Source of the DNA: an uncultured Salinisphaerales bacterium
GTDB lineage: Bacteria > Pseudomonadota > Gammaproteobacteria > Nevskiales > CAJXLF01
Length of the DNA stretch: 64,000 bases
Assembly: GCA_913055805.1 (NCBI GenBank)
Contig: CAJXLF010000003.1
Span: forward strand, 124,001-188,000
Direction of reading: 5' to 3'
A program made the translations under genes and the position numbers. This document shows positions 8,619 through 17,725 of the stretch, piece after piece; position 1 is the first letter of the stretch; each line of letters opens with the position of its first letter. The notes under the pieces are model-generated. The model saw only the letters and a program-made list of their open reading frames with translations. It had not been told where the DNA came from and did not search any database.

Positions 8619-9800
8619 ATGTTAGATTGGAATGACGAACCACAGACACAAACTGTGAAACCGTCCGCCCCGCAGGCGCCGCAAATGCCGCCCAGCATGG
8701 GCACGCAGGATGTCGATCACCCGGACCCGAACGCCATCGACCATGGCGGCGCCACCGGCGTGGAAGACGTCGCCATGGGCGCCTCGCGCATCCAGGTGGA
8801 CGACAAGAAGATCATCAACTGCAAGGCCGACCTCAACCAGCTGGTGCCCTTCAAGTACAAGTGGGCCTGGGAAAAATACCTGGACGGCTGCGCCAACCAC
8901 TGGATGCCGCAGGAAATCAGCATGTCGGCCGACATCGGCCAGTGGCAGGACCCCAATGCCTTCACCGATGACGAACGCGCCATCGTGAAACGCTCACTGG
9001 GCTTCTTCGCCAGCGCCGACTCGCTGGTCGCCAACAACCTGGTGCTGGCCGTGTACCGCCACATCACCAACCCCGAATGCCGCCAGTACCTGCTGCGCCA
9101 GGCCTTCGAGGAAGCGGTGCATACGCATGCCTACCAGTACTGCGTGGAATCACTCGGCCTGGATGAAGCCGAAGTCTTCAACATGTACCGCGAGATTCCG
9201 GCGGTGCACGACAAGGCCGCCTGGGCTCTGCCCTTCACCCAGTCACTGGCCGACCCCAACTTCAAGACCGGCACCGTCGAAGACGATCAGCGCCTGCTGC
9301 GCGACATGATCGCTTTCTACGTGGTGTTCGAAGGCATCTTCTTCTATGTCGGCTTTGTACAGCTGCTCAGCTTCGGTCGCCAGAACCGGCTGACCGGCAC
9401 CTCCGAGCAGATCCAGTACATCATGCGCGACGAGTCCATGCACATGAACTTCGGCATCGACGTGATCAACCAGATCAAGATCGAAAACCCGCATGTCTGG
9501 ACCGAAGAATTCAAGGAAGAGGCCCGCGACATGATTCGCGAGGCCACCGAGCTGGAAATCCGTTACGCCCATGACACCATGCCGCGCGGCGTACTCGGAC
9601 TCAACGCCAGCATGTTCATTGACTACCTGCACTTCATCGCCAACCGGCGCTGTGCACAGATCGGCCTGGCCGAGCTCTTCCCGGGAGCCACCAACCCCTT
9701 CCCGTGGATGAGCGAAATGATGGACCTGAAGAAGGAGAAAAACTTCTTCGAGACCCGAGTTATCGAATATCAGGCAGGCGGGACCCTGAGTTGGGACTAA
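8619..9800 (+). CDS. nrdB: Ribonucleoside-diphosphate reductase, class Ia, beta subunit
   Basis: The R2 subunit carries the diiron-tyrosyl radical that is passed to NrdA. The motif [11 protein letters not shown] holds the metal-ligand glutamate and histidine and, four residues on, the radical tyrosine. The second half has the ligand motif [10 protein letters not shown]. The 393 aa length and the proline-rich 55-residue N-terminal extension match Pseudomonas-type NrdB. AAGGAG lies just before the ATG. A strong terminator follows 35 bp after the stop, closing the nrdA-ORF-nrdB unit. Confidence 0.96.
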   Translation: MLDWNDEPQTQTVKPSAPQAPQMPPSMGTQDVDHPDPNAIDHGGATGVEDVAMGASRIQVDDKKIINCKADLNQLVPFKYKWAWEKYLDGCANHWMPQEISMSADIGQWQDPNAFTDDERAIVKRSLGFFASADSLVANNLVLAVYRHITNPECRQYLLRQAFEEAVHTHAYQYCVESLGLDEAEVFNMYREIPAVHDKAAWALPFTQSLADPNFKTGTVEDDQRLLRDMIAFYVVFEGIFFYVGFVQLLSFGRQNRLTGTSEQIQYIMRDESMHMNFGIDVINQIKIENPHVWTEEFKEEARDMIREATELEIRYAHDTMPRGVLGLNASMFIDYLHFIANRRCAQIGLAELFPGATNPFPWMSEMMDLKKEKNFFETRVIEYQAGGTLSWD

Positions 9801-9835
9801 CGAACCGCCTGGTAGGAGTTAACGGGATGAGCAAG

Positions 9836-9873
9836 AACCCGCGTGAAGCCACAAGGCTTCTCGCGGGTTTTTT
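9836..9873 (+). terminator. Rho-independent terminator of nrdB
   Basis: Stem AACCCGCG-T-GAAGCC pairs with GGCTTC-T-CGCGGGTT around an ACAA loop, ending in TTTTTT. Confidence 0.92.
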
Positions 9874-9911
9874 ACTTTCAGTAGTGGAGAGACCAGAAGG
9901 AGGAAGACACT

Positions 9912-10169
9912 ATGGCTCGTAAACCCAACGCAGCTTTCATGAAACCCATGCAGCCCGACGCCGCGCTTGCCGCAGTGGTGGGTTCTGCACCCCTGCCCAG
10001 AACGGAGGTCACCAAAAAGATCTGGGCTTACATCAAGAGCAACAACCTGCAGGACCCGGCCAACAAGCGCAACATCAATGCCGATGACAAGCTCAAGGCC
10101 GTCTTCGGTGGCAAAAGCCAGGTCAACATGTTCGAAATGACCAAACTGGTGAATGGTCACCTCAGCTAA
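9912..10169 (+). CDS. SWIB/MDM2 domain protein
   Basis: An 85-residue basic protein that is almost entirely a SWIB domain: LPRTEVTKKIWAYIK, NLQDPANKRNI and DDKLKAVFGG are the diagnostic stretches. Stand-alone SWIB proteins are widespread in bacteria and Chlamydia and are thought to be nucleoid-associated or topoisomerase-linked; their function is poorly known. An AGAAGGAGG ribosome binding site precedes the ATG. Terminators on both sides make it a monocistronic unit. Confidence 0.9.
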   Translation: MARKPNAAFMKPMQPDAALAAVVGSAPLPRTEVTKKIWAYIKSNNLQDPANKRNINADDKLKAVFGGKSQVNMFEMTKLVNGHLS

Positions 10170-10187
10170 TAACGCCGTCACTACTTC

Positions 10188-10217
10188 AGGGGTCGCGAGC
10201 TTTCTCCGGCCCCTTTT
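10188..10217 (+). terminator. Rho-independent terminator of the SWIB gene
   Basis: AGGGGTCG pairs with CGGCCCCT (one G-U pair) around an 11-nt loop, followed by TTTTTA. Confidence 0.8.
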
Positions 10218-10234
10218 TATTTCATAGCCACTCA

Positions 10235-10498
10235 ATGAAAACGGTCATCACACTGGTCTATGCAGCGACTGCTTTAACCTGGATCTATGGCATCACGCAT
10301 CACCGCTTCCTGATGCGGGAATTCTGGCTCTATGCGGGTATATTCTTTATTCCGGGAGCACTGGTCTGCCTGTCCACCTGGTTGACATTGCAAAAAGCAT
10401 GGTGGAAAAGAGTGACTGGCGCACTGACCCTGTTGCCCGGTATGGCTATTTGGCTGATTTCGCTACTGCTGGTCACAGCAGGTTTTAAAATTCATTGA
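10235..10498 (+). CDS. Small inner-membrane protein
   Basis: An 87-residue protein with three predicted membrane spans (about residues 3-20, 31-51 and 63-83). No family is recognised. Its stop overlaps the start of the next gene (TGATG), so the two are probably translationally coupled. Confidence 0.6.
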   Translation: MKTVITLVYAATALTWIYGITHHRFLMREFWLYAGIFFIPGALVCLSTWLTLQKAWWKRVTGALTLLPGMAIWLISLLLVTAGFKIH

Positions 10499-10920
10499 TG
10501 GCAGGCGTCAACACCATGGCGAAAATTCTGCTAATCGTTGCGGGGCTGATATTCGCGGCCGTTGGCGCAATCAGCCTGACGTCGCCTCAATTTGCTGTCG
10601 ACCCCCTTGGCATCCAGCTAACCACAGTCAACAGCCTCAATGAGATCCGGGCGAATTACGGCGGCATGCATCTTTTGCTGGGCCTGTTTCTGGTGGCAGG
10701 TGCTTTCAGAATAGCTTTGCAGAAGCCCGCGTTGTTTCTGCTGACTTTCTTCACCGGCGGCCTGGTACTCGGGCGGGTGGTGAGTCTCGTCGTGGATGGT
10801 GTGCCGGGTAACACCCTGTGGGCATTCCTGATCCTGGAAACACTAGGTTGCCTGTGGGCGCTGACGTTGCTTATCAAGATGTCTCGCGGCAAGCTAGTGA
10901 CTGAACATACACCGGTTTAA
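10498..10920 (+). CDS. DUF4345-type membrane protein
   Basis: A 140-residue four-span membrane protein. The pattern NEIRANYGGMHLLLGLF and LVLGRVVSLVVDG is typical of DUF4345, whose function is unknown. A paralogue with the same layout (YNQLRASAGAVPLVAGLF, LILGRILSLLIDG) lies at 29148-29537. ATG 10498 overlaps the previous stop; ATG 10516 (MAKILL) is an alternative start. Confidence 0.75.
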   Translation: MAGVNTMAKILLIVAGLIFAAVGAISLTSPQFAVDPLGIQLTTVNSLNEIRANYGGMHLLLGLFLVAGAFRIALQKPALFLLTFFTGGLVLGRVVSLVVDGVPGNTLWAFLILETLGCLWALTLLIKMSRGKLVTEHTPV

Positions 10921-10924
10921 AGAA

Positions 10925-11758
10925 TTATAGACTGAGAGGTTCAAGCCTTAACCAAGTCATAAGGCAGGGGCGCCCCTCAGAGCACATTAGCCACCTATCC
11001 GTATCCCTGTAACTAGCTAACTCCTCGATGGCAGACAAATCACGGCTAGCTGTTTTTAACTCGCTAATATTGAAATATTTTTTTGCCTTGCTTTTCAGCA
11101 TATTCAGCTTCTCTGCAAAATCCTCGACCGCCCAACTATGCGTTTCTATTAAAATTATGGAGTTTTTGAACTCCATAAAGACTTTTTCTGTAAAAATGTC
11201 AAATTCTCCCCCTTCAATATCAACCAGAACAACAGCTTTCGATCTTTCTTGCTCTGGTATTTTCTCAAAAAAATCGGCCTGCGCGTGCCCAAATATTTCC
11301 ACGCAATCGGAGACATTATTTACTATTGCATTATCTGCGATAACCTTGCGCCCTCTTGATGAAGTCTCAAAACAATAAGATTTTTCAAAAAATCCGGCAT
11401 ATATCAATCCCACCCCGTAATATCCATCAGCAGCACCAATATCTATAAATACATTATGAGTCGGGGTCTTATTTATGATTGATGCCAGAACTTCACGCTC
11501 ATACAAGCCCAGTATCATAGGGGCACGATCATATCGCCCCCACCAACTATGCCTGGAAAAAACGAAACCCTTAAGAGGCCCATATGCAATTGTGGAATCA
11601 AATAGTTTATTAATTTTATTAGATAAAAATAAACGCCTTCCCTCAACGTCTTCTATAAGCCGCAGCCTGCGCAAAACAAAGCCTATGCATTGTTTAATAG
11701 TAGAAGCAGCCCCATCGGCCTTAAATCGGTCAACTAATCTTTTAAATACCGTCGTCAT
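10925..11758 (-). CDS. FkbM-type SAM-dependent methyltransferase
   Basis: A 277-residue protein with SAM motif I VFIDIGAADGYYGVG near residues 103-117 and the later acidic motif VVLVDIEGGEFDIF, which together indicate an FkbM-family O-methyltransferase. Such enzymes usually methylate glycans or small metabolites; the substrate is unknown. The gene is strikingly AT-rich against its neighbours, with many AAA, ATT and TTT codons, so it is probably recently acquired. It ends 4 bp after the convergent DUF4345 gene and has only a weak ribosome binding site. Confidence 0.85.
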   Translation of the reverse strand: MTTVFKRLVDRFKADGAASTIKQCIGFVLRRLRLIEDVEGRRLFLSNKINKLFDSTIAYGPLKGFVFSRHSWWGRYDRAPMILGLYEREVLASIINKTPTHNVFIDIGAADGYYGVGLIYAGFFEKSYCFETSSRGRKVIADNAIVNNVSDCVEIFGHAQADFFEKIPEQERSKAVVLVDIEGGEFDIFTEKVFMEFKNSIILIETHSWAVEDFAEKLNMLKSKAKKYFNISELKTASRDLSAIEELASYRDTDRWLMCSEGRPCLMTWLRLEPLSL

Positions 11759-11900
11759 TCTTCTAAGGCCTGAAAATCAGAGCATAAAATAATACCATTA
11801 ACGTGATAAATCTGAAGTAGCAAAATTCACAAGACATCCTCACAAAAGGACGATACATAAACCACCACACTGGCCCATAAAAAACACCAAGGAAACCGTC

Positions 11901-12290
11901 ATGAACCCCGCTTGCCGCACCATTCAATTATTCAGCTTTTACCCGCTACTGGCCGGTCTGAGCATGATTCTGGCGCCCGCCCTGCCCCTGCAGCTGATGG
12001 GCTGGCCTGTGGAAGGGCTGGACTGGATTCGCATGCTGGGCGTGGTCACCATGATCGTGGGTTACTACTACTACCAACTGGGGTCGAATAACGTACTGGC
12101 CTTTTGCCGCTACTCGGCACAAATGCGTCTGATCATTCCGCTGGTATTTGTCGCCATGGTTTTCGCCTTCGACATGAACCCCATCTATGTCGGTCTTACG
12201 CTGGTGGATTTCCTCGGTGGATTGTGGACCTGGTCGGCCTTGCGCAAACAGGGCATGACGGTCTTCGGCGCCAGAACAGCGGCGGGTTGA
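11901..12290 (+). CDS. Small inner-membrane protein
   Basis: A 129-residue protein with four predicted membrane spans; the second half includes LIIPLVFVAMVFAFDMNP. AAGGA lies 7 nt before the ATG. No named family is recognised. The layout resembles the DUF4345-like proteins elsewhere in this window, but the signature residues are absent. Confidence 0.65.
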   Translation: MNPACRTIQLFSFYPLLAGLSMILAPALPLQLMGWPVEGLDWIRMLGVVTMIVGYYYYQLGSNNVLAFCRYSAQMRLIIPLVFVAMVFAFDMNPIYVGLTLVDFLGGLWTWSALRKQGMTVFGARTAAG

Positions 12291-12356
12291 TATGAGTCAA
12301 TACGCTCTTTCGCCTGTCCAACTATGCTTGAACGGGTACCACACCGAGAGAGCGAT

Positions 12357-12677
12357 ATGGATGATCACAAGCACATCAGGGACACGCTGCTGACCCGCAA
12401 GCAGGCACTTGGCGAGCGCATCAGCTCAGTCAAGGCGGATCTCGCCCAGCAACGGCCAGCCGATTTCTCCGAGCAAGTCACCGAACGGGAAAACGAGGAT
12501 GTGCTGAAGGCCATCCAGCAGGAATCCGAAAAGGAACTCGCTTCGATCAACCGCGCCCTGGTCAAGATTGACGATGGCGAATATGGCATTTGCGACCGCT
12601 GTGGCAGGCAGATTGCCGCCGCCCGGCTCAAGGCCCTGCCTTATACTACGCTCTGTGTTGAATGTGCCGACCAATAA
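12357..12677 (+). CDS. DksA/TraR-type C4 zinc finger protein
   Basis: A 106-residue protein with an N-terminal helical hairpin and a C-terminal C4 finger, CDRCG...CVEC (C-x2-C-x17-C-x2-C), the DksA/TraR signature. These bind the RNA polymerase secondary channel and modulate initiation. It is shorter than DksA (about 150 aa), as in other DksA-like paralogues. The start is ATG 12357 (MDDHKHIRD), preceded by GAGAGAG; an upstream start at 12324 would add 11 residues. Confidence 0.85.
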   Translation: MDDHKHIRDTLLTRKQALGERISSVKADLAQQRPADFSEQVTERENEDVLKAIQQESEKELASINRALVKIDDGEYGICDRCGRQIAAARLKALPYTTLCVECADQ

Positions 12678-12707
12678 CCGTCCCAATAACCTTCTGATGC
12701 TCAAAAC

Positions 12708-14405
12708 ATGATTGCTGCCGCCCTCAGGGAGGCTCTAGCCGACAAAAGCCTGATCTCCAGCTTGCCGCAAAACCTGATGGCCGGCATTACCGTCGGCATT
12801 GTTGCCCTGCCCCTGTCCATGGGTCTGGCGATTGCCAGCGGCGTACCGCCTCAGCACGGTCTGTATACGGCTATTATTGGCGGCATACTCATCGCCCTGC
12901 TGGGCGGTTCCCGCGTCAACATTTCCGGGCCTACCGCCGCCTTCGTGGTGGTGTTGCTGCCGGTGGTCCAGCAATACGGCCTGGGCGGCCTGCTGCTCAG
13001 CGGCGTCATGGCGGGCGTCATGATGATCGGCTTTGGATTGTTCCGGCTGGGGCGCCTGATCCAGGTGATTCCCTACCCTGTGATCGTGGGCTTTACCTCC
13101 GGCATAGGCACGGTGATCGGCTTCTTGCAACTGAAGGATTTTCTTGGCCTGCAGCCAGAAGACACCGGCATCAGCTTCCTGGAAAAAATCCGGGGACTGG
13201 CTGTGGCCCTGCCCAGCCTGCGTTGGCAGGAATTGCTGGTCGGTGCATTGACGCTGGCCACACTGATCCTGTGGAAGCGGGTGCCCGGCCGGATCCCGGC
13301 TTATCTGGTCGCCCTGCTGCTGGGCCTGGGTCTGGCCGCATTATTCAACGGCAACGCCAACCTGCCGGATATCGACACCATCGCCTCACGCTTCCGGTTC
13401 GAAATCGGCGGCGTCATCGGCGCCGGTATTCCGCCAATTGCGCCACATTTTGTATTGCCCTGGAATCTGCCGGGTCCGGACGGCAACCCGATCGGGCTGT
13501 CCATCGGCATGTTGCAATCCTTGACCGGCGCCGCTCTGGCCATTGCCCTGCTGGGCGCACTGGAGTCATTGCTCTGCGCCACCGTAGCGGACGGCATGAC
13601 CGGTGAACGCCATAACCCGGACAGCGAACTCATCGGCCAGGGCATCGGCAATATCGGCGTGGCCTTCTTCGGCGGCATTCCGGTGACCGCCGCCATTGCC
13701 CGTACGGCCACCAACATCCGCTCCGGCGGCAGCACACCGGTCGCCGCCATCGTACACGGGCTGTTCATTCTGCTGGCTATCCTGTTGCTGGCCCCCATCC
13801 TCTCGCGCGTACCGATGGCGTCGATGGCGGCCGTGTTGATGATCGTGGCCTGGAATATGAGTGAAGTGCGCCATGCAGCGCGCATCGTCACCCGCGCACC
13901 ACGGCCCGATGTGATGGTCTTTCTGGTCTGTTACAGCCTGACGGTGCTGGTGGACATGCAGGTCGCTGTAGCCGTGGGCCTGGCGCTGGCTTCGGTACTG
14001 TTCATCAAGCGCATTACCGAACTGACCGAAACCTCGGTCATTGATACGCAGCACCCGCATGCCGAGCATCAGCAGATTGAGGGACTGGTGGTTTATGACG
14101 TGAACGGGCCGCTATTCTTTGGCGCCGCCCACAAGGCCCTCAAGGTGTTATCTGCTGTTGACCGCCGGGTGCATACGGTGGTGCTGGATATCAAGGACGT
14201 CAACCTGCTCGACACCACGGCGATGAGCAACCTGGAATCCATTGCCCAGGAACTGGCCGAGCGCGGCACAAGCCTTTGCCTGATTCACGTAAAACCGGAA
14301 CTGCAGCAGAAAATGAAACGCTATGGCCTGTTCCGCGGCAATAAAGGTATCCAGCTCGCCGACAATCTGGACGAAGTTATCGGCAACCTGAGAGCAACTG
14401 CCTAG
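12708..14405 (+). CDS. SulP family anion transporter with STAS domain
   Basis: A 565-residue inner-membrane transporter. The membrane core has about 12-14 spans (residues about 20-430) and includes the SulP signature GLYTAIIGG and the ISGPTAAF motif. A cytosolic STAS domain (about 445-560) contains VLDIKDVNLLDTTAM. Members carry sulfate, bicarbonate or dicarboxylates; the substrate cannot be inferred because no cysteine-biosynthesis or carbonic anhydrase gene is adjacent. Its TAG stop shares the palindrome CTAG with the stop of the convergent WS/DGAT gene. Confidence 0.93.
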   Translation: MIAAALREALADKSLISSLPQNLMAGITVGIVALPLSMGLAIASGVPPQHGLYTAIIGGILIALLGGSRVNISGPTAAFVVVLLPVVQQYGLGGLLLSGVMAGVMMIGFGLFRLGRLIQVIPYPVIVGFTSGIGTVIGFLQLKDFLGLQPEDTGISFLEKIRGLAVALPSLRWQELLVGALTLATLILWKRVPGRIPAYLVALLLGLGLAALFNGNANLPDIDTIASRFRFEIGGVIGAGIPPIAPHFVLPWNLPGPDGNPIGLSIGMLQSLTGAALAIALLGALESLLCATVADGMTGERHNPDSELIGQGIGNIGVAFFGGIPVTAAIARTATNIRSGGSTPVAAIVHGLFILLAILLLAPILSRVPMASMAAVLMIVAWNMSEVRHAARIVTRAPRPDVMVFLVCYSLTVLVDMQVAVAVGLALASVLFIKRITELTETSVIDTQHPHAEHQQIEGLVVYDVNGPLFFGAAHKALKVLSAVDRRVHTVVLDIKDVNLLDTTAMSNLESIAQELAERGTSLCLIHVKPELQQKMKRYGLFRGNKGIQLADNLDEVIGNLRATA

Positions 14406-15850
14406 GCGGCAGCCGAACGCACACTTACCTGCTTGCGCCGGTTTGGCGCCTTGCCGGCTTTCATGTCCTCGCGACGCAGAAAACCCAGAGCCACCTCCAG
14501 TTCCTCCAGCGCAGTTTCCAGGTGAATGAGCAAGCGCTGGGCGCTGGGCAATGACTTGCGGCAGGCAATGATGCCGAAATCGATATTGTCGTGCCGGCTG
14601 ATGAGGGTAATGTTCAGGGCAAAGCCGTCAAGCACCAGCGAGGCGGGGTACATGCCATCCAGGCGGCAACCTTGCCAGTAAACTTCCTCCCGCGGTCCCG
14701 GCACATGCGAAATCACCACATTCGCCACGCGATGGTTGTGATTGATACCCGGCAGGAAGGTCAGCAGCCCGGGCGCCAGCGTGGCAACGGAATAGGCCAG
14801 TATTTCGTGCGACGTCATGTCATGCAGCATGGCTTTGTTGTAATCCATGCAGCCCTTGACCAGCCGCACACGCTCGAGCGGGTCACTGATGTGAGTCGCC
14901 AGCGTACATAGCGCAAAGGCGATTTCATTGCCCGTATCACCGGAATCCCGGCGCAGCGACACCGGCACAATCGCCGTCAGAGGCTTGTCCGGCAACGCGT
15001 CCAGTTCCAGCAGGTAACGCCTCAGCGCCGCCCCGCAAAGCGCCAGAACGATATCGTTACAGGTGGCATCAAATGCCTGCGAGATACGCTTGATACGCGC
15101 AGTGGAATAGGACTGCGCGGCAAAACGCCGCGAGCCGGTTACCCTGCTGTTCAGAATGGTGTTGGGGGCCTGCACGCTGGTGACCAGATCACGGTTATGC
15201 GCCCGGTAGTCGTGCACAAAATGTTGCAGATGCTTCAGCACAGTCGGCGTCGACGCCAGTCCCGAACGTAGCAAATGCATGGCGGTTGCGGTACTGCTGA
15301 CGGCCGCCGCTGAAGACGAGGCACGCTTGCTCACGCGATAAGGGTGCAACTCCCAGGGAGCCGGCATACGGGTCGATTCCAGCGGGTCCGGCGACATGGA
15401 TTTCATCATCAGGCGCAAACCGGCTACGCCGTCTACCAGCGAATGATGGATCTTGGAATACAGGGCGATGCGGCCGTCTTCAATGCCTTCGATGAGATAG
15501 GTGCGCCACAGCGGATAAGCCCGGTCCAGATGCGCACTGTGTACGCGTGAAACCATGGCCAGCAGTTCCAGAATACGCCCTGGCTTGGGCAGAGACAGGT
15601 GCACAAAATGCTGCGCCAGATCAAAATCGGCGGACTCGACCCAGGATTTGACACCCCAATTGCTTTCCAGTCGCCGGTTGAAGGGTGGTGCGGCCGCGGT
15701 AGATGCTCGCAGTCGCCCGGCAATTTCGGCAGCGAAGTCCTCAGGCGCATCCTTGGGCGGGTCGAAAATACACAGAGCCCCCACATGAAAGGGCTGATTA
15801 CGCCCCTCGGCCAGCAGGAAGGCCATGTCGATCGGGCTGAGTTTTCTCAT
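14402..15850 (-). CDS. Wax ester synthase/diacylglycerol acyltransferase (copy 1)
   Basis: Bifunctional WS/DGAT enzymes esterify fatty alcohols or diacylglycerols with acyl-CoA to make storage lipids at the inner membrane. The active-site motif HHxxxDG is present as HHSLVDG near residues 134-140, along with LSPIDMAF at the N terminus and NVVISHVPGP near residue 372, all typical. The start at 15850 (MRKLSPID) has GGAGGAGG 5 nt upstream; an earlier in-frame ATG at 15871 has none. A second copy lies at 24537-25982. Confidence 0.93.
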   Translation of the reverse strand: MRKLSPIDMAFLLAEGRNQPFHVGALCIFDPPKDAPEDFAAEIAGRLRASTAAAPPFNRRLESNWGVKSWVESADFDLAQHFVHLSLPKPGRILELLAMVSRVHSAHLDRAYPLWRTYLIEGIEDGRIALYSKIHHSLVDGVAGLRLMMKSMSPDPLESTRMPAPWELHPYRVSKRASSSAAAVSSTATAMHLLRSGLASTPTVLKHLQHFVHDYRAHNRDLVTSVQAPNTILNSRVTGSRRFAAQSYSTARIKRISQAFDATCNDIVLALCGAALRRYLLELDALPDKPLTAIVPVSLRRDSGDTGNEIAFALCTLATHISDPLERVRLVKGCMDYNKAMLHDMTSHEILAYSVATLAPGLLTFLPGINHNHRVANVVISHVPGPREEVYWQGCRLDGMYPASLVLDGFALNITLISRHDNIDFGIIACRKSLPSAQRLLIHLETALEELEVALGFLRREDMKAGKAPNRRKQVSVRSAAA

Positions 15851-16026
15851 CTGTGCCTCCTCCGGATCCATATGCGCTTTATTGAAGTCTTTCTAGACCG
15901 GCTGAGCTGTGCAATGTTCCGGCACGGAGAAAAACTTTTTCGGGCAACAGATTCCAAGCACAAATCAGGCCAGGTTCTGTGTATTGTAGTCTAGCTACAG
16001 GATATAACGGGATGATGACGCGCGGC

Positions 16027-16040
16027 TTGATATAGATCAT
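16027..16040. promoter_or_regulatory. Candidate FNR/Anr box
   Basis: TTGATATAGATCAT matches TTGAT-N4-ATCAA with one mismatch. It lies about 90 bp before the small membrane protein at 16129, in the otherwise featureless 278-bp gap after the WS/DGAT start. Confidence 0.35.
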
Positions 16041-16128
16041 TCCCTCACTAAAAGGAGCCCGCCTGCGCTGCCCCTGTCAGTGGTTGTCTGCTAACGTTAG
16101 GATATCTTCAGCAGCACCCGACAAGAAC

Positions 16129-16362
16129 ATGTACGACGATCAGAATCCCCGTACCGGCGAATACATACCCGGCGGCAGCCAGCAGCGATGGCAAAACTTC
16201 AGAACCCGGATCATTCCTGTGCCGGTGGCTACCCGCATGTTCGGCTTCGGCACCATGCTGGCGATTGCCGTGAGCTACAACCATAACGAATCGATCGGCT
16301 GGGCCATACTGCATGGCCTGCTTTCATGGCTGTATGTGATCTACGCGGCGCTGTTCTACTAG
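16129..16362 (+). CDS. Small inner-membrane protein
   Basis: A 77-residue protein with a hydrophilic N-terminal 35 residues (MYDDQNPRTGEYIPGGS) and two hydrophobic segments, the last being ILHGLLSWLYVIYAALFY. No family is recognised. The upstream extension to a TTG at 16084 is rejected because ATG 16129 starts the plausible protein. Its stop is within a CTAG shared with the convergent zinc-ribbon gene. Confidence 0.6.
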   Translation: MYDDQNPRTGEYIPGGSQQRWQNFRTRIIPVPVATRMFGFGTMLAIAVSYNHNESIGWAILHGLLSWLYVIYAALFY

Positions 16363-16685
16363 AGCCTGTCCGCTACCCGCTCGACTGCCTGTTCCAGGGT
16401 GGCGATGAGCTCGGGCAATCGGACAGAAGTCTCTTCCGTTGCCGAGCGGGTGGATTGTTGTTCGATCACAGGACGGCGCATGTCGAACACCACGCCTGCC
16501 TCAAGAATCGAGGCGGCAGGTATCATTTGCTGTCCCAACAGCAAACTCATCGTCGAAAGCAGCAGGGACGAAACCACCAGTCTGTGAAATTGATAGGGGC
16601 TCAGGCTACGGCGGCAATGCGGGCACTGAGACAACGATTTGGCAATCACGCCATGGCCACAGCCGCGGCATAGTTGTATTTTCAT
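16359..16685 (-). CDS. Zinc-ribbon membrane protein of unknown function
   Basis: A 108-residue protein with an N-terminal zinc ribbon (CRGCG at 6-10 and CPHC at 21-24), one membrane segment (about 35-55) and a predicted helical extracytoplasmic tail. AGGGAG lies 7 nt before the ATG. No named family is recognised; the layout suggests a small membrane-anchored regulatory or scaffold protein. Confidence 0.6.
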   Translation of the reverse strand: MKIQLCRGCGHGVIAKSLSQCPHCRRSLSPYQFHRLVVSSLLLSTMSLLLGQQMIPAASILEAGVVFDMRRPVIEQQSTRSATEETSVRLPELIATLEQAVERVADRL

Positions 16686-16866
16686 TGATCACTCCCTGTG
16701 AATTGCCGGCGACTTGTCCTCATGCAAGTCGATATGCTGCCTATTTTAGTGAAAATCCTGTCAGAAATATGTCGGGGAGTACCCGATATCAACTGTAGGA
16801 AAGCGCTGACAGCCAGTATTCTGACCGGTCGGCTACCAAGCCCGGTTGGCTATACACTGTAGATCT

Positions 16867-17685
16867 ATGAGCATCCTTAATCTGCCGCAGGCCAAACCCA
16901 GGATCATTCTTTTCGACTGGCACGCCACCCTGGTGGATACCATGGATGCCATGTATCACGCCGTAGATGACGTGCTGCCCAAGCTGGTGGAACTGGGGTT
17001 GATAGAGCGGCTGGTGCCTTACGAGCAAAGCCGCTCACTGGAGGACGCCAGACTGGTCAAATACGTACGCGACCATGCCCGCCTGCATCCCCGCATAAAA
17101 TCGGAACGCAAGATATCCCGCACTGACATTTTCGAAGTGCTGTTCGGCGGCGATGAAGATGCCAAACGCATTGCCCATGCCGAGTTCGACGAATGCTACC
17201 GTCGCCACGTCGGCGAAGCCATGCCTCTGGAACCGCAAATTCCCGAGCAGCTACAGAATCTGCGTGACATGAATCTCAAACTGGGGCTCATTTCCAACCG
17301 CAAACGCGAATTCATGGAACAGGAAGTCGCCAACGTCGGTGGCGAGAACTGGAGGGATCTGTTCGACACCATGGTCTGCGGCGACGAAGTGGCGCATCGC
17401 AAACCCGCGCCGGATCTGCTGCTCAGGGCCCTGCAGAACCTGGCAGCGCCACCTGACACACACTGCTGGTATGTCGGCGACAGCACCACCGACGTCGTGG
17501 CCGCCAAGGAGGCAGGAGTCACGGCAGTGTTTTACAATGGCGCCGGCTGGGATCAGCCATGGATAGACAGGATATTCCCCGGCACCACCCGCCATCCGCA
17601 CAAGCCCGACGCGGTGGTCGACAATTTTCCGCGGTTGATTGAACTGGCAAAGCGCTTCCTGCGCGTTACCGTACCAAGAAGGTAA
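16867..17685 (+). CDS. HAD-superfamily hydrolase with unusual motif I
   Basis: A 272-residue HAD protein. The motif I nucleophile is in ILFDWHATLVDT, where the usual DxD acid/base Asp is replaced by His. Motif II is GLISNRK, motif III is the lysine in RKPAPD and motif IV is GDSTTDV. The replacement is reminiscent of phosphonatase (DWAGT) or dehalogenase rather than phosphatase HADs, so the activity is open. ATG 16867 is preferred over a TTG at 16846. It lies 40 bp before the carbamoyltransferase gene in the same direction, suggesting a shared pathway. A degraded copy of its C terminus lies at 21842-21952. Confidence 0.85.
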   Translation: MSILNLPQAKPRIILFDWHATLVDTMDAMYHAVDDVLPKLVELGLIERLVPYEQSRSLEDARLVKYVRDHARLHPRIKSERKISRTDIFEVLFGGDEDAKRIAHAEFDECYRRHVGEAMPLEPQIPEQLQNLRDMNLKLGLISNRKREFMEQEVANVGGENWRDLFDTMVCGDEVAHRKPAPDLLLRALQNLAAPPDTHCWYVGDSTTDVVAAKEAGVTAVFYNGAGWDQPWIDRIFPGTTRHPHKPDAVVDNFPRLIELAKRFLRVTVPRR

Positions 17686-17725
17686 TCATATAAAATATGC
17701 AGACTATCCCTAATCGGCAAATACT

